Assembly: GCA_030429565.1 (NCBI GenBank)
Contig: JAUIFE010000002.1
Span: forward strand, 655,113-719,112
From: Holophagae bacterium
GTDB taxonomy: Bacteria; Acidobacteriota; Holophagae; Acanthopleuribacterales; Acanthopleuribacteraceae
DNA length: 64,000 bases
Reading direction: 5' to 3'
Shown: piece by piece, positions 36,054-45,054 of the stretch
Layout of the letters: each line of letters begins with the position of its first letter
Numbering within the stretch: the first letter of the stretch is position 1
Notes under the pieces: generated by a model
What the model saw: the letters and a program-made list of their open reading frames with translations, nothing else
The model's database searches: none
What the model was told of the DNA's origin: nothing
Program-made: the position numbers and the translations under genes

Positions 36054-37550
36054 ATGGGACGTTGCATCCTATTGCTTTTGCACTTATCGATGATCGCCTT
36101 GGCCGTTGCCGGGACCGTAGATCCGGCCGGGTACGCCACCAACACCATCATCACCGAAGAAACCTATTGTTTGGCCGTTGATGCCGACGAATGCCAAATG
36201 CAGGGTTTGTTGTACGTGCCCAAGGGCCGCTTTCAGCCGCGCCCGCTGGTGATCCTCGCCCACGGCAACGGCTTCGAGTACGACGAGTATCGTTATTTGG
36301 CCGAACACCTGGCTCACAACGGTTTCATTGTTGCCAGTGTCGCCTCTGAGCTCGACAGCGAGATTTCCGAACGCGTCGACGATATCTTCACCCATCTCGA
36401 ATTTCTCTACGATCACCACGCCCGTCAATTGACGCGTGACTTGGTGTTGATTGGCCACAGTCGCGGGGGCGAGGCCGTCATTCGTGTCGCCAACCAATTG
36501 CCCCAATTCAACAACGAGCTCAGCTTGCGTGCCCTTATCGCCATGGCGCCTTCCCTGAACGACAGTGCCGAGGCGCCGTCGGTGCGGGCCGCCCAGTCCT
36601 TTTTATTGCTGTACGGCAGCCACGACGACGACATCATCGGTGAAGTGGAAGTGGGCCTGCCCTGTGAGTCGCCGTTCCGTATCTACGACCGTGCCTTTGA
36701 GGACGATGCCTCCGCGCCAAAACGCTACGGCGGCTTTTACAAGGCCATGGCCTACATGCTGGGTGCGTCTCACAGCGGTTTCACCGACCGTGAGGAGCTG
36801 GATCCCGATCCCGAGGTGGGAATCCAAGGTTACTTGACGCCCGCGACCCAGCGCATCACCACCAAACGTTTGATTTTGTCGCTGTTGCGCTGGCAGGTGC
36901 TCGGCGAAACCGAGTTTGCGCCCTACCTGATTAACGCCCAACGCCACGACGATGTCGTGCTGCAGTACGAAGACGGTAATCGTTTGATTTTAGAAGATTT
37001 CGAGTTTGACGAGGCTGCCGATCCGGCGCTTAAATCCGGCTGGCAAAGTCAGGGCGCCGTCAGTCTGCATTGGGGCCGTCTTTACAATTTGGAAGCCCAC
37101 TCGCCCCATGATTCCGGGGGTTTGTTGGTGAAGTGGAACGAAAGTGTGTGGACCGGCGCCAAGCTGAATTTTGTGTTGCCGCTGGAGCAGCGCGATTGGC
37201 GCGGCTACCCGTACCTGTCGTTTCGTGCCGCCCAGGTCTATGGTGACGTCAACAACGATACTGGTTCAGACATCGATTGGGAGATTGTTTTAGAAGGCAA
37301 AAACCTTTCGCAGGCCGTGCGGGTGGCCGATTACGCCAACCTGCACTATCCCGAAACCACCGTCAGTGCGGCGATTGCCGACATGCGCATCAGCAAAACC
37401 GCCATGCAGACCGTACGCATTCCGCTCAGTGCCTTTGGCCAGGTCGATTGGCGCCAGGTTCAAACACTGAGTTTTCGCTTCTCTCAGCCGCGCAGCGATG
37501 GGTTTCGGCGTGGGGCCATGGTGCTCGACAGCCTTGCCTTAACCTTTTAA
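36054..37550 (+). CDS. Secreted alpha/beta hydrolase with C-terminal beta-sandwich
   Basis: 498 residues. A signal peptide (MGRCILLLLHLSMIALAVAG) is followed by an alpha/beta-hydrolase domain: oxyanion-hole region LILAHGNG-type (VILAHGNGFEYDEY), nucleophile elbow GHSRGG with Ser136, an acidic stretch GSHDDD near 215 and a candidate catalytic His in ASHSGF. The order resembles chlorophyllase/PAF-acetylhydrolase-like esterases. From about 320 a second domain opens with LILEDFEFDEAAD and ends DSLALTF, the pattern of a carbohydrate-binding-like jelly roll. The ATG at 36054 has GGGAG eight bases upstream; a TTG at 36021 is less likely. An extracellular or periplasmic esterase/lipase is likely, the substrate unknown. 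Confidence 0.85.
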   Translation: MGRCILLLLHLSMIALAVAGTVDPAGYATNTIITEETYCLAVDADECQMQGLLYVPKGRFQPRPLVILAHGNGFEYDEYRYLAEHLAHNGFIVASVASELDSEISERVDDIFTHLEFLYDHHARQLTRDLVLIGHSRGGEAVIRVANQLPQFNNELSLRALIAMAPSLNDSAEAPSVRAAQSFLLLYGSHDDDIIGEVEVGLPCESPFRIYDRAFEDDASAPKRYGGFYKAMAYMLGASHSGFTDREELDPDPEVGIQGYLTPATQRITTKRLILSLLRWQVLGETEFAPYLINAQRHDDVVLQYEDGNRLILEDFEFDEAADPALKSGWQSQGAVSLHWGRLYNLEAHSPHDSGGLLVKWNESVWTGAKLNFVLPLEQRDWRGYPYLSFRAAQVYGDVNNDTGSDIDWEIVLEGKNLSQAVRVADYANLHYPETTVSAAIADMRISKTAMQTVRIPLSAFGQVDWRQVQTLSFRFSQPRSDGFRRGAMVLDSLALTF

Positions 37551-37567
37551 CTGCGCCCGTCGAGGCT

Positions 37568-38080
37568 TTAGCACGCGGGCGAGACCCGCTTCGGGAGCAG
37601 CTCGTAGGTGAGTTCGTTGAGCAGCGAGGTCAGAGGGTAGGGAATGTTGACGCGGTAAGGTACTAAGGTGTGGCGCGCGTATACCCAGAAAACGAGTCGA
37701 TCGTTGCGCAGTTGGGGCAGATCGATCTCGCTGACGTCGTAGGCGCCGCCGGCCTGGTTGGCGAAGGTGAGACGCAGGTCGTTACTGTGGTAAGTGGCGC
37801 GGTATTGGCTTTTAAATTCGTCGGGATCCTCAATGAGCCGGAACTGACCTGCAAAGGCAAGGTGGTTGATGATTTGCGCCGCCAGGCGCAGCTTCTCTTC
37901 CAGTGGGTGATCGCCACGTCGCAGGGCGAGCATGGCGTCGACGCTGTCGGTAAAGGTGTGGCCGCCCCAGGTGACCGCCGGCACTGTGCTTGGGCCGTAT
38001 TCGGTGAAGTGCAGGGCAATGCGGCGTTGGGGTGGTGCCGCGTTGGTTGCGGTTGGCAGGTTAGTGTTTGCTTTCAGCAT
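37568..38080 (-). CDS. Hypothetical protein, 170 residues
   Basis: The ATG at 38080 is preceded by GGGAGG with five bases spacing, which makes this a real gene even though no family is recognised. It is soluble, without signal peptide or membrane segment. After a Thr/Asn/Pro-rich start it holds GGHTFTDSVDAMLALRRGD and a DLRLTFANQAGGAYDVSEI segment, ending RVSPAC. It is convergent with the hydrolase (17 bases between stops) and transcribed on its own. Confidence 0.65.
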   Translation of the reverse strand: MLKANTNLPTATNAAPPQRRIALHFTEYGPSTVPAVTWGGHTFTDSVDAMLALRRGDHPLEEKLRLAAQIINHLAFAGQFRLIEDPDEFKSQYRATYHSNDLRLTFANQAGGAYDVSEIDLPQLRNDRLVFWVYARHTLVPYRVNIPYPLTSLLNELTYELLPKRVSPAC

Positions 38081-38462
38081 GGGAACCTCCCGGACAGTGG
38101 CGCAAGCGCAACGACACCGTCGCAACGGGGGTCGCGACAGAGGCGCACCCCGTGGTGGTGCCAAACCGCGAACGTTTTGGGGAAAACCGTGAAACCCAAA
38201 AGCGTGCCTCGGCTTGGCGCGAATGATCTGATGGCCGCGTGTCGCACGAGCTGGGGTTTTTTAGTGGAAAACCCGCGCGTTTGCGGCGTCGTCCGGTGCG
38301 AGGACCGGTAGCATCTAAGTTAGGCGCTGATTGTGATGGAAGTATGGAGGCAAATGCAAGATTGCCTTCCCATGCGCACGTTCACCTTAGGTGATCCTTG
38401 TATCGGGAAGGATCAACCCCACCACGGCACGCCGTCGTACGGCACCGCGGTGGGGTTGGCGG
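38081..38462. other. Intergenic region downstream of rtcB
   Basis: About 380 bases holding the promoter of the 170-residue hypothetical gene and the rtcB 3' end. It contains a strong GC-rich hairpin (38415-38457) and an imperfect AGGCAA/TTGCCT hairpin near 38350. No gene is seen. Confidence 0.5.
38415..38457 (-). terminator. GC-rich hairpin directly after rtcB
   Basis: AACCCCACC (38415-38423) pairs with GGTGGGGTT (38449-38457), with further inner pairing. It starts six bases after the rtcB stop. There is no T-run, so it may stabilise the transcript end rather than terminate intrinsically. Confidence 0.5.
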
Positions 38463-39902
38463 TTAGGCTTTGAACGTGAGGATTGGACGCAGCTTGGCGA
38501 CCGGGCGGACCATGCCCGCCGCCTGCTGCGTTGTGATGATTGGTTGAATGGGTTTGTAGGCGCTGGGCGCCTCTTCGATGCGACGCTCTTCACGTAGCGT
38601 GATGCAGGTGACGCCGTTGAGGCCCAACGCCGTATCGGACTTGTCGGCCCCGCCGCGTGCCATGTCGAAACGCGAGCGCGCGCGGCCGGCACCATGCGAC
38701 GCCGAGGCGTGGAAGCGTTGTGAGCCCTGGCCTTCCAGCAGGTATGACGCCGTGCCCATCGAGCCAGGGATGATCACCCACTGGCCGCTTTCGGCCGGAC
38801 AGGCGCCCTTGCGGGTGATCCAGCCGTCACCGCGCGGCAACGTGATGTTGTGCGGCAGGTCGTAGACCAGTGGCGCCGCCACCGAACCAAACACCTGTCG
38901 CATCCGTTGCCGCATGATCTCGGCGAGGAGCATGCGGTTGACGAAGGCGTAGTTGGCGGCGGTTGCTTCCGCCTCCAAGTAATCGGCCACCAATTCCGGC
39001 GTGTCCTGCTGCGAGAGCGGGAACAGGCGCGCATTGGGGAAGCTCAGGCCTTTTGGCCAAGCCGCCTCGGCGCGCAGGCGCCAGTGTTTGCCGATGAACT
39101 TGCCCACATGACGCGAGCCGCTGTGGATCATGAACGCCACTTGGCCCTGCTCAATACCCGCGCGATAGGCCGCGCGTCGGTCGAGCAGTTCCTCAACCAC
39201 TTGGACCTCGACGAAGTGGTTGCCGCCACCGATCGTGCCCAAGCCGTCATCGCGGACCAAGCCCTCGTCCGGCAAGAGTGCCGGCGGTGCCCAGCGTGCA
39301 TGACCTGCCATCGCGCCGTTGGCGAAGACCCGGTCCAGTTCTTGTTCCAGTTGATCGAACGCCATCGTGGTCGCCATACCGGTGGGCTGCGCGCGCATCG
39401 CTGTCAACCAGCCGATCAGTCCCTCATTGAACAAGGCCTGCATCGAACCGGCTGTTTGCGTCACGTCGCGACTTCCCAACAGGTAGTCACCGCGCAACAG
39501 CGCCACCAGTTGGTCCTTACCCGCCAAGAATTGGTCCAGGCTGAGATCGGTGGTGTGGAGGCGCATGCCGCAATTGATATCGGAACCAACGGCGGCCGGG
39601 ATCACCATGTCTTGCGTGAGCACGACTGAGCCAATCGCCACGCCCGCATCGCCAGGGTGGAAATCGGGCGTGGCACATAGGGCCGTGACCTTGCCGCCAT
39701 TGGGGTGATGGACTTCGGCCAGTTGGGCCAATTGCTTGAGGGCCTTGACCTCGACTGGGAAATCCGCCGGCAACAGCACTTCGGCATGGGGACCGTGACT
39801 GCGATTGAGGTGTGCAACGCGGTACACACCGTCTTGATAAGTTGTGTCTAAGCCTTGTTTAGCTAAGGCTTTAAATAATCGAAGAAGTTTCTTCGGCTGC
39901 AT
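38463..39902 (-). CDS. rtcB: RtcB family RNA ligase
   Basis: 479 residues. The RtcB active-site text is present: GSDINCGMR (Mn-binding Cys), TIGGGNHFVEV, HSGSRHVG, RKGACPA, and HGAGRARSR, which carries the His that is guanylylated. RtcB joins 2',3'-cyclic phosphate or 3'-phosphate RNA ends to 5'-OH ends with GTP and Mn2+, in tRNA repair or splicing. GAGG lies six bases before the ATG at 39902. Neither an RtcA cyclase nor the RtcR regulator is adjacent, so the classical rtc operon is not present here. Confidence 0.95.
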   Translation of the reverse strand: MQPKKLLRLFKALAKQGLDTTYQDGVYRVAHLNRSHGPHAEVLLPADFPVEVKALKQLAQLAEVHHPNGGKVTALCATPDFHPGDAGVAIGSVVLTQDMVIPAAVGSDINCGMRLHTTDLSLDQFLAGKDQLVALLRGDYLLGSRDVTQTAGSMQALFNEGLIGWLTAMRAQPTGMATTMAFDQLEQELDRVFANGAMAGHARWAPPALLPDEGLVRDDGLGTIGGGNHFVEVQVVEELLDRRAAYRAGIEQGQVAFMIHSGSRHVGKFIGKHWRLRAEAAWPKGLSFPNARLFPLSQQDTPELVADYLEAEATAANYAFVNRMLLAEIMRQRMRQVFGSVAAPLVYDLPHNITLPRGDGWITRKGACPAESGQWVIIPGSMGTASYLLEGQGSQRFHASASHGAGRARSRFDMARGGADKSDTALGLNGVTCITLREERRIEEAPSAYKPIQPIITTQQAAGMVRPVAKLRPILTFKA

Positions 39903-40040
39903 GTGAACCTCGGGTATGTCCGGAAAAATCCGGGAAAGCTTGGAAATTAGGTTCAGCAGCTACGGTAATTCGAACGGCCTTCCAAGCGGCCGCGCCGAGC
40001 GTCGTCTAGATTAAGGAGCCGGTACGGGAAATGTCAAGCG

Positions 40041-40068
40041 AAAAAGAGGCGCGCCCCAAACGCACCTC
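40041..40068 (-). terminator. Intrinsic terminator after the MBL-fold gene
   Basis: On the minus strand GAGGTGCG and CGCGCCTC form an eight-base stem (one G-U pair) with a seven-base loop, followed by TTTTT. Confidence 0.8.
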
Positions 40069-40115
40069 GCTCGAAGATACGGCTTATTTGGATCGGAAAC
40101 CACGAGCCTGGCGGT

Positions 40116-40958
40116 TTAATCCAGAAAATTGGGAAAGCCGGGCAGCGCCTCGAAGTGCTTGATATCGTGTTGGATAACCACGCGTGCTTGCGCTTTTTCG
40201 GCGAGGGCTTCGAATCGGGCGCGCGATGTCGCAGTTGCCTCAGCGTTGCGGTTAAAGACCGGAATCGTTTTTCGGGTGCGACCCTCGGCGTGGGTGTAGA
40301 GATCGCCCGTGAGCAGCAGGTTACCGCTCTTCGGCAGGTGTACCAACAGGACCATGTGCCCGTCGGTATGACCCGGCGTTGCGTAAACCACCACCGAACC
40401 GTCGCCAAAGATGTCGTATTGTTCTTTTACCAAAATGGTTTCAGCGTCTTTCAACGCGGCATAGGTGTTTTGGGCTTCCGGCGTTGCGAGTTTTTCGGCC
40501 GAGAACAGGTCGGCGTGTTCCTTGTGGTGAATGACCAAGGTCGACGTTTTGAACAGGTTTCCGTTGCCGATATGGTCGCTATGGCCGTGCGAAACAGCCA
40601 CATATTCAATATCCGCCGGGCTGAGCTCAAGCAGCTTGAGTTGGTCTTCGATTTTGTGTTCCATCCAATAGTGATAGCCGGGGCCTTTGAAACCGTCCGG
40701 CTGGTCCACGAGCGTGTCCGGCATGCCCAGGTCCCAAAGTAAATCGCCTTTGGGATGGCGAATCAGGAAGGCGGGAATCGCCATCTTAATCGTTCGATCC
40801 GCATAACTATCGTCTTGGGCTAGCGGTTTCATGTCACTTAAGCTGAGCGTGCCGCCGTCGAGTGCATAAAGTTGAATCTTGGCAGGCGCGGCCTTGGGTT
40901 CGCCGGCCGGCAAAAGCCCGGCCGAAAAGAAAATGAAAGCAAGCAAAACAGGTCTCAT
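40116..40958 (-). CDS. Secreted metallo-beta-lactamase-fold hydrolase (lactonase-like)
   Basis: 280 residues. A signal peptide (about 1-25, MRPVLLAFIFFSAGLLPAG) is followed by an MBL fold. The zinc motif is HGHSDH (124-129), with GHTDGH near 195, TGDLY near 220 and a last His in IQHD near 262. The arrangement and IPAFLIRHPKGDLLWDLGM-type opening resemble N-acyl-homoserine lactonases. It should hydrolyse a lactone or similar ester in the periplasm; quorum quenching is possible but not proven. The ATG at 40958 is preferred because it starts the signal peptide; an in-frame ATG at 40997 would put charged residues before it. Confidence 0.85.
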   Translation of the reverse strand: MRPVLLAFIFFSAGLLPAGEPKAAPAKIQLYALDGGTLSLSDMKPLAQDDSYADRTIKMAIPAFLIRHPKGDLLWDLGMPDTLVDQPDGFKGPGYHYWMEHKIEDQLKLLELSPADIEYVAVSHGHSDHIGNGNLFKTSTLVIHHKEHADLFSAEKLATPEAQNTYAALKDAETILVKEQYDIFGDGSVVVYATPGHTDGHMVLLVHLPKSGNLLLTGDLYTHAEGRTRKTIPVFNRNAEATATSRARFEALAEKAQARVVIQHDIKHFEALPGFPNFLD

Positions 40959-41039
40959 AAGATATTCCAGTAAAAAAGATAATCGAGATTCACCCATACG
41001 CGCAAAAAAGGCAGGTTACCACAGCACCCATGAGAGCGG

Positions 41040-41330
41040 CTATTTGGGGAGAAGGCGTTTCAACAGTTCGCGGTTCACAACGGAAGGTGAGGTTTCAGGA
41101 TTTTCGACGTTGTGGAGGGTGATCACCAACATTTTGTGATCGGGTAAATAGCTGAGATCGCTGGTGAAGCCGTCAATGCCGTCACTGTGCCAAACCAACT
41201 TCTGCTGTCCAGTAACCAGCCCATCCCGTGTTTGCTGCGGCCCTGGTTCAGCGCTTGGGGTTGCCACATTTGGGCGAGGCGATCATTCGTTGGGTCCTTC
41301 AAACGGAATAAATGGTTCCCAACCAATCTA
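41040..41330 (-). pseudogene. Frameshifted C-terminal remnant of a serine hydrolase (beta-lactamase family)
   Basis: Two overlapping minus-strand frames together give the end of a class C beta-lactamase-like serine hydrolase. One frame has DRLAQMWQPQ and KHGMGWLLD, and after a frameshift near 41215 the other has VWHSDGIDGFTSDLSYLPDH and MLVITLHNVEN, the usual HxGGxxGFxS and strand-forming end of the family, ending in a stop at 41040. Nothing upstream gives the SxxK active-site domain. It is a decayed fragment, probably inactive. Confidence 0.65.
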
Positions 41331-41778
41331 GCGAAAAAAGCGAGAATCCTGTAGCCCGTTCCCCGGAAAGCAAGGCCCTAAAGCCATTTTAGTATGTGAC
41401 CGCTTCAATATCGGCCTGCCGCGTCGCGACCTCAAGGGTTGTCCTCGCTTTGCTGCAAACCGAAACAACGCATGTCACAAACAAAAAACCAATATAAGGA
41501 ACAGATACCAAACCAAACCAGCCAACCAACCCAGCAACGCGTTATCCAGCTTGGTTCCAACACCAAAGACCCTGCGCGCCAATCCTTCCGAGGCGGTGGT
41601 CGCAAATCTGGCGGCTCCGGCAAGGTCGCCCTTCCTGTCAGGGTTCGCCAAAACCAGGCCCTGGGACAAGCGCCACGGACAACCAAGGGAACCAAACCGC
41701 CCGCGCTTTCGAAGCAACGGCTTCTTCCACCGGGCGGAATCGGTAACCAAGGGCAACCAAGCGAATCGCCCTTCCTTT
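41331..41778. other. Non-coding stretch between pseudogene and tex
   Basis: About 450 bases without a supported gene. Short direct repeats of the form AACCAAGGG(C)AACCA occur at 41681-41694 and 41744-41758. Frames here (for example 41432-41695, minus) lack ribosome-binding sites and family matches. It may be further decay of the serine-hydrolase locus. Confidence 0.45.
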
Positions 41779-44118
41779 TTATTTTTTGCGGGACTTATTC
41801 AGCGCCGCACTGAATGCGGCACCCATCGCCGTGTTGGGGGTCGGTTGCGGGCGTGGCTTGCGGTCACGCTGACCACCACCACCGCGTCCGCCGCGCTGAC
41901 CGCCGCGTTGTTCGCGACCACCACCGCCACCGCCGGTTTTGTGGCCAGGCTCGTCGTCGAGGCGCATGCTCATCCCGATCCGTTTGCGGTCGAGGTCGAC
42001 TTCCATGATTTTGACCTTCACCACATCACCCGCGCGCACGACTTCACGTGGATCGCTGACATAGCGATTGGCCAAGGCCGAGATGTGGACCAGCCCGTCT
42101 TGGTGCACGCCGACATCGACAAAGGCCCCAAAGTTGGTCACATTGGTCACGGTCCCTTCCAACACCATGCCTGGCTCCAAATCCGAGATTTTCTCGATAC
42201 CGTCGGTCAGGTTGGCGGTTTTGAATTCGGGGCGCGGATCGCGGCCGGGTTTCTCCAGTTCACTGAGAATGTCGTTGACCGTGGGTAAACCAAATTGGTC
42301 GTCGGCGAAGTCGCCCGCTTTTAGGTTCTTCAAGAAATCGCGGTCGCCCATCAGTTTCTCAATCGGTTGGCCTGCCTGTTTAACAATGCGTTCGACCACC
42401 GGATAGGCTTCCGGGTGAACCGCCGACGCGTCCAAGGGGTTGCGCCCGCCGACGATGCGCAAAAAGCCCGCCGCCTGTTCGAACGCCTTGGGGCCGAGCC
42501 GTTTGACATCGAGTAACTGACGCCGGTCGGCGAAGCGGCCGTGTTCGTCGCGGTAGGCGACAATGTTGCCCGCCAAGGTTTGGCTCAAGCCTGAGACGCG
42601 TGCCAACAAAGGCGCCGACGCCATGTTGAGGTCGACACCGACCGCGTTAACGCAGTCTTCGACCACGTTCTCCAGGGCTCCGGCCAAGCGCGTTTGGTTG
42701 ACGTCGTGTTGGTACTGGCCGACACCGATCGATTTGGGATCGATCTTAACCAATTCTGCCAGTGGGTCTTGCAGCCGGCGCGCAATCGAAACCGCACCGC
42801 GCAGGCTCACGTCCAAGTCGGGGAACTCGGCCGCCGCCAAAGCCGAGGCCGAATAAACCGAGGCGCCGGCCTCGTTAACCACAATCTTGGCTGCGTCCAA
42901 GCCGTTTTCTTTGATGAGTTCGGCCGCCAGGCGATCCGTTTCGCGGCTGCCCGTGCCGTTGCCGATGCTGATCAAGGCGACCTTGTGCTGTTGGCACAGC
43001 TTGGCCAGCGTTTCTTTGGCTTCCGACCACTGTTTCTGCGGTGGGTGTGGGTAGATCGTCGTTTGCGCGACCAGCTTGCCGGTATCGTCGACCACGACGA
43101 CTTTGACACCGGTGCGCAGGCCGGGATCGAGGCCCATTGTGACGCGTGCACCCGCCGGCGCCGCCATCAACAAATCGCCCAGGTTGCGGCCGAAAACCTT
43201 AATTGCTTCTTCCTCCGCCTTTTGGCGAATCTCGCCCAGTAATTCGGTTTTCAGGTGTAGGTACATCTTTACTTTCCAAGTCCACTGCACCACTTTTTGC
43301 AGCCAAGCATCCGCCGCGCGACCGCGATCCTCAATGCGGAAGTAGGCCGCGATCAGACGCTCACAGCGGTTTTCCTTGTTGTCTGGATCGAGCATGAAGT
43401 TGTCGGCCGCAATTTCCAAACGCAGGATGTTCTCTTTGAAACCTCGGAAAATCGCCAGTGCGCGGTGACTGGGGACCTTGGCCAGCGGCTCGTTGTAATC
43501 GAAATAGTCACGGAACTTGGCGCCCTCTTGTTCTTTGTCCTTGGCAACGCGCGCCACAACCGACCCGTTTTTCCAAACATAGGCGCGCAGTTTGCCGACC
43601 AAATCGGCTTCTTCGGCAAAACGTTCCATCAAAATGAAACGCGCGCCATCGAGCGCGGCTTCGGGTGTTTCAACACCTTTTTCCGCATTGATGTAGGGTG
43701 TCGCCGTTTGCTCGGGGTTGAGGTTGGGATCGCCGAGCAGGGCGTCGGCCAGCGGTTCCAGGCCGGCCTCAATCGCGATTTGACCCTTGGTGCGGCGTTT
43801 GGGTTTGTAAGGCAGGTAAAGGTCTTCCAAACGTGTTTTGGTGTCGGCCGCCATGATTTGTTGTTCCAGGGCGGGGGTCAACTTGCCTTGCTCGCGAATG
43901 CTTTCCAGAATCGCATCACGCCGCTCAACCATATCGCGCAAGTAGGTCAAGCGTTCTTCAAGCGTGCGCAACTGGGTGTCGTCCAGGGCACCGGTCCGCT
44001 CTTTGCGGTAACGGGCGATAAAAGGGACGGTGGCGCCTTCATCCAGTAAGGTGACGGCCGCTTCAACTTGGCCGGCTCGGACGTTTAATTCTTCTGCAAT
44101 CACTTGGGCAATATTCAT
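41779..44118 (-). CDS. tex: Tex family RNA-binding transcription accessory protein
   Basis: 779 residues, the usual Tex size. It opens with the Tex N-terminus ([31 protein letters not shown]). A YqgF/RNase H-like domain near 325-440 ([13 protein letters not shown]) is followed by helix-hairpin-helix segments near 500-570 ([20 protein letters not shown]) and an S1 domain near 650-720 ([25 protein letters not shown]). The end is a Gly/Arg/Gln-rich tail. Tex binds nucleic acid and is linked to transcription and stress tolerance. AGGTGA precedes the ATG at 44118. It lies 148 bases after lpxA with hairpins between. Confidence 0.97.
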   Translation of the reverse strand: MNIAQVIAEELNVRAGQVEAAVTLLDEGATVPFIARYRKERTGALDDTQLRTLEERLTYLRDMVERRDAILESIREQGKLTPALEQQIMAADTKTRLEDLYLPYKPKRRTKGQIAIEAGLEPLADALLGDPNLNPEQTATPYINAEKGVETPEAALDGARFILMERFAEEADLVGKLRAYVWKNGSVVARVAKDKEQEGAKFRDYFDYNEPLAKVPSHRALAIFRGFKENILRLEIAADNFMLDPDNKENRCERLIAAYFRIEDRGRAADAWLQKVVQWTWKVKMYLHLKTELLGEIRQKAEEEAIKVFGRNLGDLLMAAPAGARVTMGLDPGLRTGVKVVVVDDTGKLVAQTTIYPHPPQKQWSEAKETLAKLCQQHKVALISIGNGTGSRETDRLAAELIKENGLDAAKIVVNEAGASVYSASALAAAEFPDLDVSLRGAVSIARRLQDPLAELVKIDPKSIGVGQYQHDVNQTRLAGALENVVEDCVNAVGVDLNMASAPLLARVSGLSQTLAGNIVAYRDEHGRFADRRQLLDVKRLGPKAFEQAAGFLRIVGGRNPLDASAVHPEAYPVVERIVKQAGQPIEKLMGDRDFLKNLKAGDFADDQFGLPTVNDILSELEKPGRDPRPEFKTANLTDGIEKISDLEPGMVLEGTVTNVTNFGAFVDVGVHQDGLVHISALANRYVSDPREVVRAGDVVKVKIMEVDLDRKRIGMSMRLDDEPGHKTGGGGGGREQRGGQRGGRGGGGQRDRKPRPQPTPNTAMGAAFSAALNKSRKK

Positions 44119-44133
44119 GGATCACCTGTTCTT

Positions 44134-44158
44134 AAAAAAATCCGACGGGGGAGGTCGG
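44134..44158 (-). terminator. Small terminator in the tex leader
   Basis: On the minus strand CCGAC and GTCGG (44154-44158 and 44142-44146) form a five-base stem with a seven-base loop, followed by ATTTTTTT. It ends about 15 bases before the tex start. An overlapping GGTCGGG/CCCGACC stem just upstream (44175-44181 with 44153-44159) would exclude it. Confidence 0.55.
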
Positions 44159-44181
44159 GTGCGGGCGCGAAAGGCCCGACC

Positions 44182-44241
44182 AAAAACAATCAGGCGCCGA
44201 CCGAGCCGGTCTCTCGACCCGTGTGCTCGAAAAGGCGCCTG
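44182..44241 (-). terminator. Terminator-like hairpin after lpxA
   Basis: CAGGCGCC (minus strand, 44234-44241) pairs perfectly with GGCGCCTG (44191-44198), followed by ATTGTTTTTG. The 35-base loop can pair internally. It starts 25 bases after the lpxA stop. Confidence 0.55.
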
Positions 44242-44266
44242 GTATAGGTTTTTTGCGTGGACTGGG

Positions 44267-45052
44267 TTACATGCGGACGATGCCGCGTTCGGAAGCCGCG
44301 ATGAAATCCAGCAAATATTTAACGCGGGCACAGTCGCTGTACTTTTCGGCCACCTGTTCTTGGGCCTCGACCAGTCGCAACTTGCGTTGGAACAAGGTGC
44401 GGTAGGCGTCTTTGAGGCGGGTCACCTCGTCTTTGGAGAAACCTTTGCGTTCCAGGCCGATGTTGTTGATGCCGTAAGCTTTGGCGCGGTTGCCGACCGA
44501 TTTGATGTAGGGCAACGCATCTTGGGTGATCACGCTGTAGCCGCCGATGAAGGCGTAATCGCCGACACGACAGAACTGGTGGACACCCGAGTAAGCACCA
44601 ACCGTGGCGTGGTCGCCAACGACCACATGGCCCGCCAGGGTTGCCGCGTGCGACAGAATCACGTGGCTGCCGACGTGGCAGTCATGGGCCACGTGGGCAC
44701 TGACCATCACCAAGTTGTGGGAGCCGATACGGGTGACGCCGCCGCCGTGGCCGGTGCCGCGGTGGAGCGTGACGTGCTCGCGAAAGGTATTGTTGTCGCC
44801 AATCTCGAGTACCGTTTTCTCGGTGCCAAACTTGAGATCTTGCGGGTTCAAACCAATGGTGGAGAAGGGGTAAAAGATGTTGTCGTTGCCAATGCTCGTG
44901 TAACGACCGACCACCAAGTGGCTGTTTAATTTGTTGTTTCGACCGATGGTGACGTCGTCTTCAATCACACAATAAGGACCGATTTCGCTGCCTTCGCCAA
45001 TGGTCACGTTGTTGCCGATGATGGCGCTTGGGTGAACCTGGAAGTCTGCCAT
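44267..45052 (-). CDS. lpxA: Acyl-ACP--UDP-N-acetylglucosamine O-acyltransferase
   Basis: 261 residues, normal for LpxA. Hexapeptide repeats ([LIV]GxxxxI) run from about 10 to 180 and form the left-handed beta-helix. The catalytic His is His123 in VAHDCHVG, with the downstream AYSGVHQFCRVG and the helical C-terminus (DEVTRLKDAYRTLF). It catalyses the first step of lipid A synthesis, moving an R-3-hydroxyacyl chain to UDP-GlcNAc in the cytoplasm. It starts two bases after the fabZ stop. lpxD-fabZ-lpxA is a conserved unit. Confidence 0.97.
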   Translation of the reverse strand: MADFQVHPSAIIGNNVTIGEGSEIGPYCVIEDDVTIGRNNKLNSHLVVGRYTSIGNDNIFYPFSTIGLNPQDLKFGTEKTVLEIGDNNTFREHVTLHRGTGHGGGVTRIGSHNLVMVSAHVAHDCHVGSHVILSHAATLAGHVVVGDHATVGAYSGVHQFCRVGDYAFIGGYSVITQDALPYIKSVGNRAKAYGINNIGLERKGFSKDEVTRLKDAYRTLFQRKLRLVEAQEQVAEKYSDCARVKYLLDFIAASERGIVRM

Positions 45053-45054
45053 GC

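Noticed and set aside
41432..41813. Overlapping frames on both strands between the pseudogene and tex
   Set aside because: No start signals, low-complexity Gln/Pro-rich or Trp-rich text, no homology recognised.
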